Source: Candidatus Cohnella colombiensis (GTDB lineage: Bacteria > Bacillota > Bacilli > Paenibacillales > Paenibacillaceae). Taken from it: a stretch of DNA of 64,000 nt. Position numbers and translations under genes: made by a program. The stretch spans positions 62,001-126,000 of the forward strand of contig CP119317.1 in assembly GCA_029203125.1 (NCBI GenBank), written 5' to 3'. Each line of letters begins with the position of its first letter. The first letter of the stretch is position 1. The notes beneath the pieces were generated by a model. That model was not told the DNA's origin, did no database searches, and was given only the letters and a program-made list of their open reading frames with translations. Of this stretch, positions 17,501 through 23,561 are shown piece by piece.

Positions 17501-18726
17501 CCGTACAGAGCCAGGAGGTCGTTCCTGGCGGCACAGCTGAGGCACCTGCTAAACCGAAGCGGGTAGGCTATAGGTTCGACGGTTGGTTCAGTGATGACGC
17601 GTTTGAGAACGTGTATGACTTCTCTACAGCAGTGAACGGCGCCATTACCCTGTACGCGAAGTGGACGAAGACATCATGGGTGCCTCTTGGTGAAATAGCG
17701 CCGCGTGCGAATTACCACTCCAATCTAGTTCTCGACAGCCAAGGCACAGCATATGTTGCTTTTCAGCATTCTTCTGATAATACGGTATACGTGAAGAAAT
17801 ACGTGAAAGCGACTGACGAGTGGCAGGACGTTGGTGCTCTAACCGAACTTGCTAAAACGTGGGGTCAGGTGAATGTTTCACTCGCGATAGACAATGAGGA
17901 CACGCTCTATGTTGCTTATGTGGATGATACGATGAAAACCATTGTCAAGAAATTTGTTGATGGACATTGGGTAAATGTGGTGGATTTAACGCAAGAATTC
18001 TCGGACTACGTCACTATGGCGTTTGATGAGGATAACACACCTTATTTTGCTTATCATTATGGTACAGTCAATACGTATTATTCCATAGCAGTGAAGAAGC
18101 TTGTTAACGGGAGTTTGGTACCTATTGATAGTATGGGAGCGTCGAAAGCTAATGACATAAACCTCGAGTTTGACGGAGACACACTTTATTTGTTCTACAC
18201 GAATTATCTCACGAGTACTGAAACTCGAGCTAACTTGGTGAAATACGAGGGCTCGACTCACGCAAAGACTGTTCTTAGTCAGCCTCCAAGCCCATCTAAT
18301 GGTACTAGGGCGTCATTCGCAATTAGTCCGACGGGCGTTCCTTATATGACCTATGTGAATGATAATAAAGTGTATGTATCCAAGCTTGAGAACGACACTT
18401 GGCAGCCTGTAGGTACTGCTACCGCAGGGTTCCCAATAAATTATGATGGGTATTACCTGGCAGATATTGCCTTCGACAGTGCAGGTATACCTTATGTAGC
18501 TTATGTAGATGTTACACTCGGCAACAGCATGACACTGATGAAATTCGATAACAACGCTTGGAGTGTCGTAGAGTATGCGGGTGTCTCGCCTCGTAACACA
18601 TACACGAACCGTATTAAGCTCTTGATAGACAGCAACGACAAAATCTATGTGAACTTTATTGTTGCAACAAGTAACGTCAAATCTGATGGTAAAGAGACCG
18701 TGATGAAGTATGATCCAGACTTATAA
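11515..18726 (+). CDS. Giant SLH-anchored surface protein with InlB-type repeats
   Basis: This 2403-residue cell-surface protein starts at a GTG after AGAAGGGATG. A signal peptide (KWKWKLTSQI, then a hydrophobic core) ends near residue 45. Three SLH domains follow (FKDVSPTDWFYDAA, FADVQKGIWYAPYVEW, and a third near 165-228) and should bind the pyruvylated cell-wall polymer. A Gly/Asn/Ser-rich linker leads to two InlB B-repeats (FESNGG...GWYSDS...LYAKW). A long middle region of about 950 residues is unlike any family I know. Then come a MucBP-like stretch, about nine more InlB-type repeats, and a C-terminal region of short beta repeats (TAYVAFQHSSD, TLYVAYVDD) that may fold as a propeller. A promoter-like TATAAT lies about 90 bases upstream. 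Adhesion is plausible but inferred. Confidence 0.85.
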   Translation: MKKETKWKWKLTSQILTWMLVISMVVTGLPVQQAIASELPVQQAAAAEVSGFKDVSPTDWFYDAAIYVQQNGIFSGTGGGLFSPKGTLTRAMYVTALGRMAGVDVSEYTTTTFADVQKGIWYAPYVEWAAKNGITTGTGKQKFAPDATVSREQMATMTLRYFEIYQIPYQTSNSVTSEPGDLAAVSPWAVDAVVKLWQAGLFTGDGNGNFNPNSQASRAESAVLFMRNSAVVQAWVNQNPSTDTTKPESGGNTGGNSGGNTGGNGGGNLNDSQYIITFESNGGTAVTSQTVKYGTNAVEPVVPTKAGYTFGGWYSDSNLKISYSFTTTVTGKMTLYAKWLAHYTVSFDSNGGSAVAARSVIEGEAINNLPAPVKEGYIFQGWFRDSDLTLIFANGSTFSADTKLYAKYIDNVSNAVQSTPSVSLLDVAPNFTIAVNDESGNLTETDVLNRMMFNDIAADPVRDSPPGITVTAGANGRFTVASAAEDGLFEEGNTYQLTLTDDNLSFDGQDETTDIFVFSVAKQEAMTVPLNPNMIYLRFADVTNMMIDDADAGSLAVPVVSATVGDSANGLSAANATSGTFTYSGSTVIQVGDTVAIYEGVRPDERTINTSSADDGDVAYVKITAINGNTYTFGNADSKQVLFKPDILPVSITADEDGDPSNHSISVQRTVMNYSDILYAQFGLNELTTVDVGDFIGFYNGKFAEAGSTIEGYGRIESVTSAAELLIITYTDATMEDFQHAFDIYTQQSLEGDMLISPEDIAMLEDQIKRQAIDSGFVVQAADYLSTLAMQTEEFKKQPKAVQALSSDVGKVTVENVTVVPSIGTTLTHINGRTSGISATLQVGADIVIRIHEESDLVIHMTGTFLEEISLSLGVDGDLQGHWEYFWGIPYWYTIDDYVVTVNLDAYSYTGINVTAKIATVEHDKLQDALDDWDKAATGGMLGKIRDITTEIKALIDGVQDTDVDDESLREMYKEMMENDTDWVPLIKKELVSKSMRVALGIIEVNFTAEFVVNANVNLTVGADFNYTSAKRYSATLRVLSFTGKSDTVSLPGDGNYQFTFYVMGTLGLRAGIHMELKAGIGSVKLNSIGLAVEPGAYVNLWGYFFYQIKKLNGVESSRSLGALLVEIGIYLESSVGAQLGDGLLSASIPVYENTWPLYTVGEQQHVVDFAYSQEDAPTVNLRGSASAIPVPASLLTMSTFDLKTGEMDTQVYDRSRFDFQVDSRDFRYNVLTQKIEVMNPNIQVSDGNLIITWKGAPLSYSSEKLTRKVPLSWLARVGDYIMQLDPQNGEMTEVVAAPYNTEISVKTPTYQGYTFDGWYWAPTGSTKVTIPSRMPASDWTLYAHWIPNTNTPYTVQHYLIDPNTKAPAASPAATEQMTGTTGTEIQITSDKFRDQGYATATARGVIIKGDGSSVIKVYHYPVNRTMTFNWAYTGAPASSLTEAVGKNITARVTMPTRPGYSFAGWSPALPSMMPATDSSYTAQWTPKDDTSYQVVYLLQNIGSDTYTVGDTESFVGTTDTVASMTNPTKTFAGFTFDGTVAGSVLQAPIDGKGTTILKLYYKRNSYAMTINYNGSGALNNVSNVPFGATTELYLGTPTWTGHTFTGWSPANQTTMPAQAVTFTAQWSLNTHTVSFDSKGGSTVANQTVGYGSKASEPTVPTKDDLVFGGWYSDSALTSAYDFETQVTADITLYAKWQRSYTVSFYSDGGSAVADKQVIEGAKTTAPAAPTLEDYVFGGWYKESSLTNVFDFDVETVTTNITLYAKWTLAPKTIYTVSFNSYGGTTVDDLTAVEGSVATAPTAPTKTGHSFAGWYTDSGLTSSFSFSTPIMSNLTLNAKWTINTYTVSFASNSGSAVANQTVSYDGTATQPTAPTRSGYVFSGWYSDAALTTTYNFGAQVRSNITLYAKWTAVYTVSFTSNGGTSVASQSVEHGNKAVEPTAPTKPGYTFRGWYSDDTFTEAYSFTERQVISSITLYAKWTFDSYTVTFESNGGPAVQSQEVVPGGTAEAPAKPKRVGYRFDGWFSDDAFENVYDFSTAVNGAITLYAKWTKTSWVPLGEIAPRANYHSNLVLDSQGTAYVAFQHSSDNTVYVKKYVKATDEWQDVGALTELAKTWGQVNVSLAIDNEDTLYVAYVDDTMKTIVKKFVDGHWVNVVDLTQEFSDYVTMAFDEDNTPYFAYHYGTVNTYYSIAVKKLVNGSLVPIDSMGASKANDINLEFDGDTLYLFYTNYLTSTETRANLVKYEGSTHAKTVLSQPPSPSNGTRASFAISPTGVPYMTYVNDNKVYVSKLENDTWQPVGTATAGFPINYDGYYLADIAFDSAGIPYVAYVDVTLGNSMTLMKFDNNAWSVVEYAGVSPRNTYTNRIKLLIDSNDKIYVNFIVATSNVKSDGKETVMKYDPDL
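16405..17668 (+). repeat. Tandem InlB B-repeat coding units
   Basis: Six consecutive coding units of about 200 bases encode VSF.S.GG.......GW(Y/F).D......LYAKW modules. Recurrent bases such as GTGAGCTTC and TACGCGAAGTGG are shared, so the units arose by duplication and are prone to length change by recombination. Earlier, more diverged units lie at about 12340-12740 and 15400-16400. Confidence 0.8.
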
Positions 18727-18757
18727 CACTTATCTAAGGTAGATTCAACTAGCGAAG

Positions 18758-18790
18758 CAGCCTGCTCCGATCACGGAGCAGGCTGTTTTG
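18758..18790 (+). terminator. Terminator of the giant SLH gene
   Basis: AGCCTGCTCCG (18759-18769) and CGGAGCAGGCT (18774-18784) form a perfect 11-bp stem followed by GTTTT. Confidence 0.9.
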
Positions 18791-18946
18791 CTGTGAGTCC
18801 GGCATAGCTATCACTTGGCGTATGTCAATAACAGTAATACATCCTTATAGACAATTGTGATTGCAAAAATTCAAACCCTCAATAATGCACCACCCTATTG
18901 ATCGTTTGTTATAGTTACGTCCTAAGATTTATTGGGAGGTTAGAAC

Positions 18947-19081
18947 ATGGTGTTACAAGTTAGAAATTTGTCTGTATCATACGCACAGAAAACGGCTGTC
19001 AATCGAATTAGTTTTCAAGTAAAGCCTAATCTCACAGGGTCAGCTAAACCTAAGGTATTGTTATGTCCTTCACCAGTGTAA
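18947..19081 (+). pseudogene. Truncated ABC transporter ATPase (N-terminal stub)
   Basis: After GGGAGGT an ATG opens a 44-residue frame that begins like an ABC ATPase (LQVRNLSVSYAQKTAVNRIS) but leaves the family pattern before the Walker A loop and stops. It keeps a good ribosome binding site, so a short peptide may still be made, but no ATPase function is possible. Confidence 0.65.
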
Positions 19082-19087
19082 GTTCGG

Positions 19088-19142
19088 CTCCACATGAAAA
19101 AAACACTGACCGCGTGAGGTCAGTGTTTTTTTCATGTGGAGA
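19088..19142. terminator. Long bidirectional hairpin terminator
   Basis: CTCCACATG with seven A's and CACTGACC faces GGTCAGTG with seven T's and CATGTGGAG, giving a near-perfect stem of about 24 bp. It can end transcripts on both strands. The core, ACACTGACCGC(G/A)TGAGGTCAGTGT, recurs at 36607-36642. Confidence 0.85.
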
Positions 19143-19385
19143 AGAGTTGGGAGTCGCCCAGTCCGAAGGAGGACAGGGGGGCGATCGCGCGGAAGACTGC
19201 GGAGCAGTCTGAGCACGCAATTCAATTCTACCGCTAAGAACGTCTTCATCGAGTAAGCTTCGTCAGCAATTTTAAATCAAGAATTGGATACTCCCCGAGG
19301 GGGCGCCACCATAGAGCTGCGACACGAGAACTCGACATGGAATAGTCGAGGGCGATTGGGGAGCGTATTGGATTGATCTTGAGTT
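19143..19385 (+). repeat. R repeat copy 3 (without tmRNA-like tail)
   Basis: This is the copy that best shows the whole unit. It starts near GAGTCGCCCAG, passes GGAGGACAGGGGGGCGATCGCGCG, a small hairpin AGACTGC/GCAGTCT, the shared CAATTCTACCGCTAAG, and the nested stem CTCCCC (19291-19296) with GGGGAG (19358-19363) around CTCGAC (19331-19336) and GTCGAG (19345-19350). Unlike copies 1, 2 and 4 it does not run into a T-arm; instead the sequence continues into a possible coding relic. Confidence 0.7.
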
Positions 19386-19504
19386 TGTAATGACTCCAGA
19401 CAAGCTCAAGTTGCCTATTTCGGAGGTAGTCGAGCTAAACGATCCTTCCATTTCTTCCCTGGCGCTTGGATACACCACTTGGGCGCACCTGCAGGAAGCA
19501 ACAA
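19345..19504 (+). pseudogene. Possible EVE-like coding relic after R copy 3
   Basis: The plus frame reads IVEGDWGAYWIDLEFVM, then PDKLKLPISEVVEL. It loosely resembles the core of the EVE-like protein encoded on the opposite strand just beyond (RWPYSVDLEWV, then PKPGISLTEAGL). The frame has no upstream start. IVEGDWGA can also be read in R copy 5, and a near match in copy 4, so part of R may derive from an old gene end. Evidence is weak. Confidence 0.3.
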
Positions 19505-20062
19505 TTAAATATCTGTATCGTTGTCCTTATAGAAGTCTTTATACTTCTCAAAAAGATACTTAAGGGTGTTGCTATCCAAATCGTCTTGTGAATTGAGAGC
19601 GGCAAAGATTTGATGTGCCTTCTCATCTGTTATAGAGAAGAGCGTATCACCAACGCGAGGTCTAATGTCTAATCCAGCTTCAGTGAGTGAGATTCCTGGC
19701 TTAGGATGGATTACCCATTCAAGATCGACAGAATAAGGCCATCTTCCGCCAATTTGTTTACACTCTGATGCTACTCTTGCTAATCCCATAATCTTCTTCT
19801 CAGGTGAAGTGACGTAGAGGAACATGAACTGACCCTTTGTTAGCTGTAAAGCCACTTTCTTTCGATTATTTGGGAATCCAGCATTCAATTTGTCTACACG
19901 GGCGAATATGCCAGGATATACGATCTTAATCATGTAATTCGATACGGTATTCGTTTGATAATCACCACCAGATTTGGGCTTGCTCAGCCGAGCCTCCAAA
20001 ATGTTCACCCTTTCAGTCAGTCCAATAAGGGATCTTTCTAACACGCTAATACGATCATCCAT
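19505..20062 (-). CDS. EVE-like (PUA/YTH-like) protein with N-terminal coiled coil
   Basis: This 185-residue protein starts at an ATG preceded by GAGGAGGATG on the minus strand. Residues 1-30 (ISVLERSLIGLTERVNILEA) form a leucine-rich coiled coil. The remainder resembles an EVE/ASCH-type fold: KGQFMFLYVTSPEKKIMG, then RWPYSVDLEWV. EVE domains bind modified bases in DNA or RNA and often accompany restriction or toxin genes. Here the gene is alone between R copies 3 and 4, with no nuclease partner. The fold call is from pattern memory; the binding role is inferred. Confidence 0.5.
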   Translation of the reverse strand: MDDRISVLERSLIGLTERVNILEARLSKPKSGGDYQTNTVSNYMIKIVYPGIFARVDKLNAGFPNNRKKVALQLTKGQFMFLYVTSPEKKIMGLARVASECKQIGGRWPYSVDLEWVIHPKPGISLTEAGLDIRPRVGDTLFSITDEKAHQIFAALNSQDDLDSNTLKYLFEKYKDFYKDNDTDI

Positions 20063-20245
20063 GCTGCATCCTCCTCTAAATGGTTATGAGATATGTATAT
20101 GCAGCACTTACACAAGTGATTACTTAACTCAGTGATTCACTTGTGCGATATATTTTACGTTGTGCTAGGCATTCTTGAGCGGCATTCCATAGTTGCTCAG
20201 TAACGATGGCTGGGTGGCAGTTCTTAGTCACTATCCATTAAGACT

Positions 20246-20431
20246 GTCATTTGCGAATAGGCTTCGTCAGCAATTTAATCAGGAATTGAATACTCCCCGA
20301 GGGGGCACCACCATGGAGTTGCGACACGAGATCTCGACATGAAATAGTCGAGGTCGAGGGTGATAGGGGAGCGCATTGGATTGATCTTGATCTTGTGATG
20401 GACGGGGGCTCAACTGCCCTCGGCTTCACCA
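20246..20431 (+). repeat. R repeat copy 4 with degenerate tmRNA-like tail
   Basis: Shares AGGCTTCGTCAGCAATTTAA, GAATT and CTCCCCGAGGGGGC with the other copies. Outer arms CTCCCC (20293-20298) and GGGGAG (20366-20371) surround CTCGAC (20333-20338) and GTCGAG (20347-20352). A short insertion (GTCGAG again) extends the loop side. The tail GGACGGGGGCTCAACTGCCC and CTTCACCA has the shape of a decayed T-arm and acceptor end. Confidence 0.7.
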
Positions 20432-20448
20432 AAAACTATGAATGGTAC

Positions 20449-20475
20449 GTAGCCCTTCGGGGCTGCGTTTTGTCT
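20449..20475 (+). terminator. Terminator-like hairpin after R copy 4
   Basis: GTAGCCC and GGGCTGC close on a TTCG tetraloop and are followed by GTTTTGT. It could end a transcript of the R unit, although the T run is short. Confidence 0.5.
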
Positions 20476-20502
20476 TGGTTAGACATATGACATATGTTGA
20501 TC

Positions 20503-20670
20503 GAAATATCGTACAAAGTGACTTGCGAGGCCGTCCTTCGCAGGAGTTTTGTGTGAAATATTGTACAAAAAGGTATGCGGAGCAGACCTGTGCAGGGATT
20601 TTGTATGAAATATCATACAAACCGGTATGTGGGGCTGTTCTTTGTAGGGTTTCTGTATGAGATATCGTAC
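20503..20670 (+). repeat. Tandem repeat, 52-bp period, three full copies plus a start
   Basis: Units begin at 20503, 20555, 20607 and 20659 with GA(A/G)ATAT(C/T)(G/A)TACA. Each has a variable G/C-rich middle and ends in TTTTGT(G/A)T or TTTCTGTAT. The spacing is exact. Since 52 is not a multiple of three, a coding origin is unlikely. No gene was seen here. Confidence 0.85.
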
Positions 20671-20689
20671 ATACGACATGGAATGATTG

Positions 20690-20942
20690 CGCCGCCAAGC
20701 GTATCGCTGGCAGTAAAGAGGTCAGGGAGGTTGCCGCTAGAAATTTACGCTTTCGCCATACCAATTGGGCCATATACGAATCGATTCAGTCGGACATCAT
20801 TGATCACATCTTTGCCATAGCGTTGGCATTTGGGCTTCGGGCGTTCCAAAATCCGATGGGGCATGATATTGCTCGTTTTGTAGAACGCAATTCCTCAGAG
20901 CCTCGAGTTGACATTAAGCAAACCGCGACAGCCGGGAACTAA
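20690..20942 (+). pseudogene. Relic of an MscS-family channel C terminus
   Basis: Close at DNA level to the 3' end of the MscS-like gene at 50941-52185: both share TAGAAATTTACGCTTTCGCC, CCAATTGGGCC, TACGAATCGATTCAGTC and GATCACATCTTTGCC. A 5-base loss after TTTCGCC breaks the frame, and everything upstream is missing. The frame after the break ends in a longer, different tail (PRVDIKQTATAGN). It comes from a paralogue rather than a recent copy. Confidence 0.8.
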
Positions 20943-21111
20943 GTATTGCTAAATTCCAAGGATTTTTATGAATTAAGAAATCTTCACTATTTTCTAATAA
21001 ACAATGTTTAGGTGTGTACTGACGACGAATTCTTTCTTTATGGGAGAGTTTAGGCGATCATATTTATGTTATCGTGAATTCCGACAAATCATACATCTTG
21101 GAGGGATTCAC

Positions 21112-21831
21112 ATGTCTGCACGAAAACCAATCTTGCGTCAACTGATGGCACTCGGCTTATGCGTAGCCATCGGGTTCGGAACCTTTAACATCGGACAAGC
21201 CTCGCTCACTCCGAAAGCGTCCGCCGCGACCATCTACGAGACGAAAGTCACATACGGCGTGAACCTGCGCACCAGTGCGAGCACAAGCGGGCGCGTTATT
21301 CGGTTAATTCCGATAGGAGAGAATATCAATGTGATTTCAAAGGTGAACAACTACTGGCTGAAAGTCAAGGATAAGCGGGGCAACACAGGCTACATTTCGG
21401 CAGGAGATCGATACACTAATTACGGCGATTCTTCCTCCATTAGCTCGAAGGGTGACCGTGTTGTAGATATCGCCAAAAGCTATATGGGTCGTGTCAAATA
21501 CGACTTCGGCACGCGCAACCCATCCAAGCTGATTTTCGATTGCTCGTCTTTTACACAATTCGTCTTTGCTAAAATCGGTGTCGACTTGAAGTGGGGCACG
21601 AAGTATCAGAAATCGGCCGGCTCCTTTGTCAGTAAGAGTAGCCTTCGTAAGGGAGACCTCGTATTCTTCGATACGATCGGGAGTAACAACAAAGTCATAA
21701 ATCATGTCGGTATATATATTGGCAACGGACAATTCATCCACGATACACCATCCAAGAACGGACTCGCAATCAATTCGCTAACCTCCGGCTGGTGGTCTAA
21801 TCATTACGTTACTGCACGTCATGTTCTCTAA
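21112..21831 (+). CDS. NlpC/P60 cell-wall endopeptidase with SH3 domain
   Basis: This secreted 239-residue hydrolase should cut peptidoglycan stem peptides. The signal peptide spans about residues 1-40 and ends after the ASAA-type site. A bacterial SH3 domain follows (VNLRTSASTSGRVI, GYIS) and should bind the wall. The NlpC/P60 domain has Cys144 in FDCSSFTQF, His198 in NHVGIYIG and His210 in IHDTP, a complete catalytic set. The ATG at 21112 follows TTGGAGGGATT; the longer frame from 21004 has no such site. It lies just after the MscS relic and ends before a terminator at 21948. Confidence 0.92.
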   Translation: MSARKPILRQLMALGLCVAIGFGTFNIGQASLTPKASAATIYETKVTYGVNLRTSASTSGRVIRLIPIGENINVISKVNNYWLKVKDKRGNTGYISAGDRYTNYGDSSSISSKGDRVVDIAKSYMGRVKYDFGTRNPSKLIFDCSSFTQFVFAKIGVDLKWGTKYQKSAGSFVSKSSLRKGDLVFFDTIGSNNKVINHVGIYIGNGQFIHDTPSKNGLAINSLTSGWWSNHYVTARHVL

Positions 21832-21947
21832 CTTCCGAAATCTAGACGATCGCGAACATCTTACCCGATGGGCCAAGATGTTCGCTGTCGTCAGCCTTGG
21901 TCAGATCATAATAATTAGTACCATGTAGATCCACAACCGTACCACAA

Positions 21948-21975
21948 GAGACACCGATTTGGGTGTCTTTTTTGT
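21948..21975 (+). terminator. Terminator after the NlpC/P60 gene
   Basis: AGACACC (21949-21955) and GGTGTCT (21962-21968) are followed by TTTTTG. A second, T-less stem (GCGAACATCTT/AAGATGTTCGC) lies at about 21851-21888. Confidence 0.8.
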
Positions 21976-22016
21976 TTGTTCTAGCTATCTTGCAAATGCA
22001 AAACATTTACAACGAA

Positions 22017-22089
22017 TTGACATTGTCAAAGTAATGGGTTATTTTGTAATAAGCAAACAATAGTTCTAACAGACATATCTATTAGATAT
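22017..22089 (+). promoter_or_regulatory. Promoter and candidate PadR operator
   Basis: TTGACA at 22017-22022 with TATTTT at 22040-22045 (17-base spacer) is a good sigma-A-type promoter. Further down, ATATCT (22075-22080) and AGATAT (22084-22089) form a perfect dyad in the leader, a plausible site for the PadR regulator encoded just after it. Confidence 0.55.
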
Positions 22090-22107
22090 AATGGAGTGAT
22101 CGTAATT

Positions 22108-22656
22108 ATGCAGGACAAAATAATTCTGGGATTGCTTTTAGATGGTGACAAATCATCCTATGATATTAAAAAAAATATGGAGATGAGCACAGGCTTTTTT
22201 TACAATTCAAGTCAAGGAAGTATTCAACCCGCTTTGAAAAAGCTGCTTCAGAACGGGCATGTAACATTTTCTGAAGAACATCAAGGAGCGAGAGTAAAAA
22301 AAGTATATGCAATTACAAAAGAAGGTGAGAAAGAATTTATAGAATGGGCAGATGAGGCAATATCCTTAGAAAAACCTAGAGACCCAGCACTTGTTAAGAT
22401 GTTTTTCTCAAATTATGTTGAGCTAGATCGGAAGCTAGAAATGATAGAAGAGTATTTGCATGAAATTAAAATTGTAATAGCTACCATGAAGACAATGGAG
22501 CAAATTTCATTAGAACAGATTAAGAACAGTAAGCAAGCATTGGATAATGAAAAGATAAAAAGCAGGCTGGCTACTTTACAATTTGGAATGGATTATTATA
22601 TTTTTCTGAATGAGTGGTATGAGAAATACTTAAGACAATTAAAAAATGATAACTGA
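22108..22656 (+). CDS. PadR-family transcriptional regulator
   Basis: This 182-residue PadR protein has the N-terminal winged helix (ILGLLLDGDKSSYDIKKNM, then SIQPALKKLLQNGHV) and the longer C-terminal helical dimer domain of the Vir_act/PadR subfamily. PadR proteins repress genes for transport, detoxification or envelope stress. The ATG at 22108 follows GGAGTGATC by six bases; a GTG at 22096 is the alternative. The gene is 15 bases before a CPBP protease gene and likely controls both. Confidence 0.88.
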   Translation: MQDKIILGLLLDGDKSSYDIKKNMEMSTGFFYNSSQGSIQPALKKLLQNGHVTFSEEHQGARVKKVYAITKEGEKEFIEWADEAISLEKPRDPALVKMFFSNYVELDRKLEMIEEYLHEIKIVIATMKTMEQISLEQIKNSKQALDNEKIKSRLATLQFGMDYYIFLNEWYEKYLRQLKNDN

Positions 22657-22671
22657 TATGTGGGGGATATA

Positions 22672-23481
22672 ATGAAAGTAATTGATAAAAAAACGCTGAG
22701 CAATATTATTGTTTTTTCACTAATTGTATTGAGTTGTGGGTGGATCGGACGTCTGGTGGATTTGAAAGCTACTACAGATGCTAGTGGCAGTCTTGGACAG
22801 CTTATATGGATTGTTTCACCTCTCCTCGCAATGGTTATTCTTCGTACATTTAGGGGAGATGGTTGGAAGGACCTCGGGATTAAACCAAAAATCAAAAATA
22901 ATATTTTTCTTTATCTAATCAGCATAGTGTTTCTTCCAATTAGTGCATTGATTATTGTGTTGGTTGGACACAACTTTAAGTTGATGGATGCATCCAATTT
23001 GTCCCCGGCATTTCTAACTGTATTTGCAGCAGCACTTCTACCTAGTTTTATAAAAAATATATTTGAAGAATTTGCATGGAGAGGTTATCTAACTCCGAAG
23101 CTGTTCTCCCTCGGATACAACAGACTATTAATTCATATTTACGTTGGAGTCATTTGGTCCGCGTGGCATATTCCCTACTTATTAATTCAAACAGACACTA
23201 CAGAAGGGATGATCACTTTTATTCCACGAGTTATGATTGGACTTATTGTTCAATCTATCGTGTATGGAGAAATACGGCTTAGGACGAATAGTGTGTGGCC
23301 AGCAGTAATTATGCATACGATAGGAAATGCCTTTGTAGACAGCCTTATATTACATAAATATCTGAATATACAAACGGAATTCAACTATTTGGTAACACCT
23401 AGTCCTGAAGGTGTTTTGGCTATATTGATTGCTGCGATAACTGGTATATGGTTGTATAAGAAGCGAGGGTCCAAACTTTAA
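22672..23481 (+). CDS. CPBP-family intramembrane metalloprotease
   Basis: This membrane protein of 269 residues has about eight hydrophobic segments and the three CPBP (Abi/CAAX-protease-like) motifs: E132-EFAWRG, then W-SAWH near 166, and VIMHTIGNA with His near 215. The family includes Rce1-type and bacteriocin self-immunity proteases; the substrate here is unknown. The ATG at 22672 follows GGGGGAT. It is paired with the PadR gene upstream. Its stop codon at 23479-23481 lies inside the first bases of a tmRNA fragment. Confidence 0.85.
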   Translation: MKVIDKKTLSNIIVFSLIVLSCGWIGRLVDLKATTDASGSLGQLIWIVSPLLAMVILRTFRGDGWKDLGIKPKIKNNIFLYLISIVFLPISALIIVLVGHNFKLMDASNLSPAFLTVFAAALLPSFIKNIFEEFAWRGYLTPKLFSLGYNRLLIHIYVGVIWSAWHIPYLLIQTDTTEGMITFIPRVMIGLIVQSIVYGEIRLRTNSVWPAVIMHTIGNAFVDSLILHKYLNIQTEFNYLVTPSPEGVLAILIAAITGIWLYKKRGSKL

Positions 23482-23537
23482 TGGGCTACGCTGATACATC
23501 TCAGCCTGGTGTGTGCTTAAGAAGACAATCAGGTTGG
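23472..23537 (+). pseudogene. ssrA: tmRNA (ssrA) internal fragment
   Basis: GGGCTACGCTGATACATCTC, then GTGTGCTTAAGAAGACAATC and AGGTT, match 9430-9475 of tmRNA copy C at most positions. The match ends where the leader of the next gene begins. The 3' continuation of such a copy reappears at 26810-26880. Confidence 0.7.
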
Positions 23538-23561
23538 AAGATCGTGCCTAGGAGGTTGACA

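Noticed and set aside
19225..19272. Reverse-strand peptide like a tmRNA tag (ADEAYS...LAVEL) in R copies
   Set aside because: The peptide does not end in a stop after the LA residues, a resume-codon context is absent, and copies differ in ways that do not keep a tag.
20479..20773. Minus- and plus-strand short frames across the 52-bp repeats
   Set aside because: They arise from the repeat itself; the period is not a multiple of three, so the apparent peptides shift frame from unit to unit.
23481..23561. N-terminal 27 residues of the MDR oxidoreductase frame
   Set aside because: They are translated tmRNA-like DNA; the real start at 23562 has a strong ribosome binding site.
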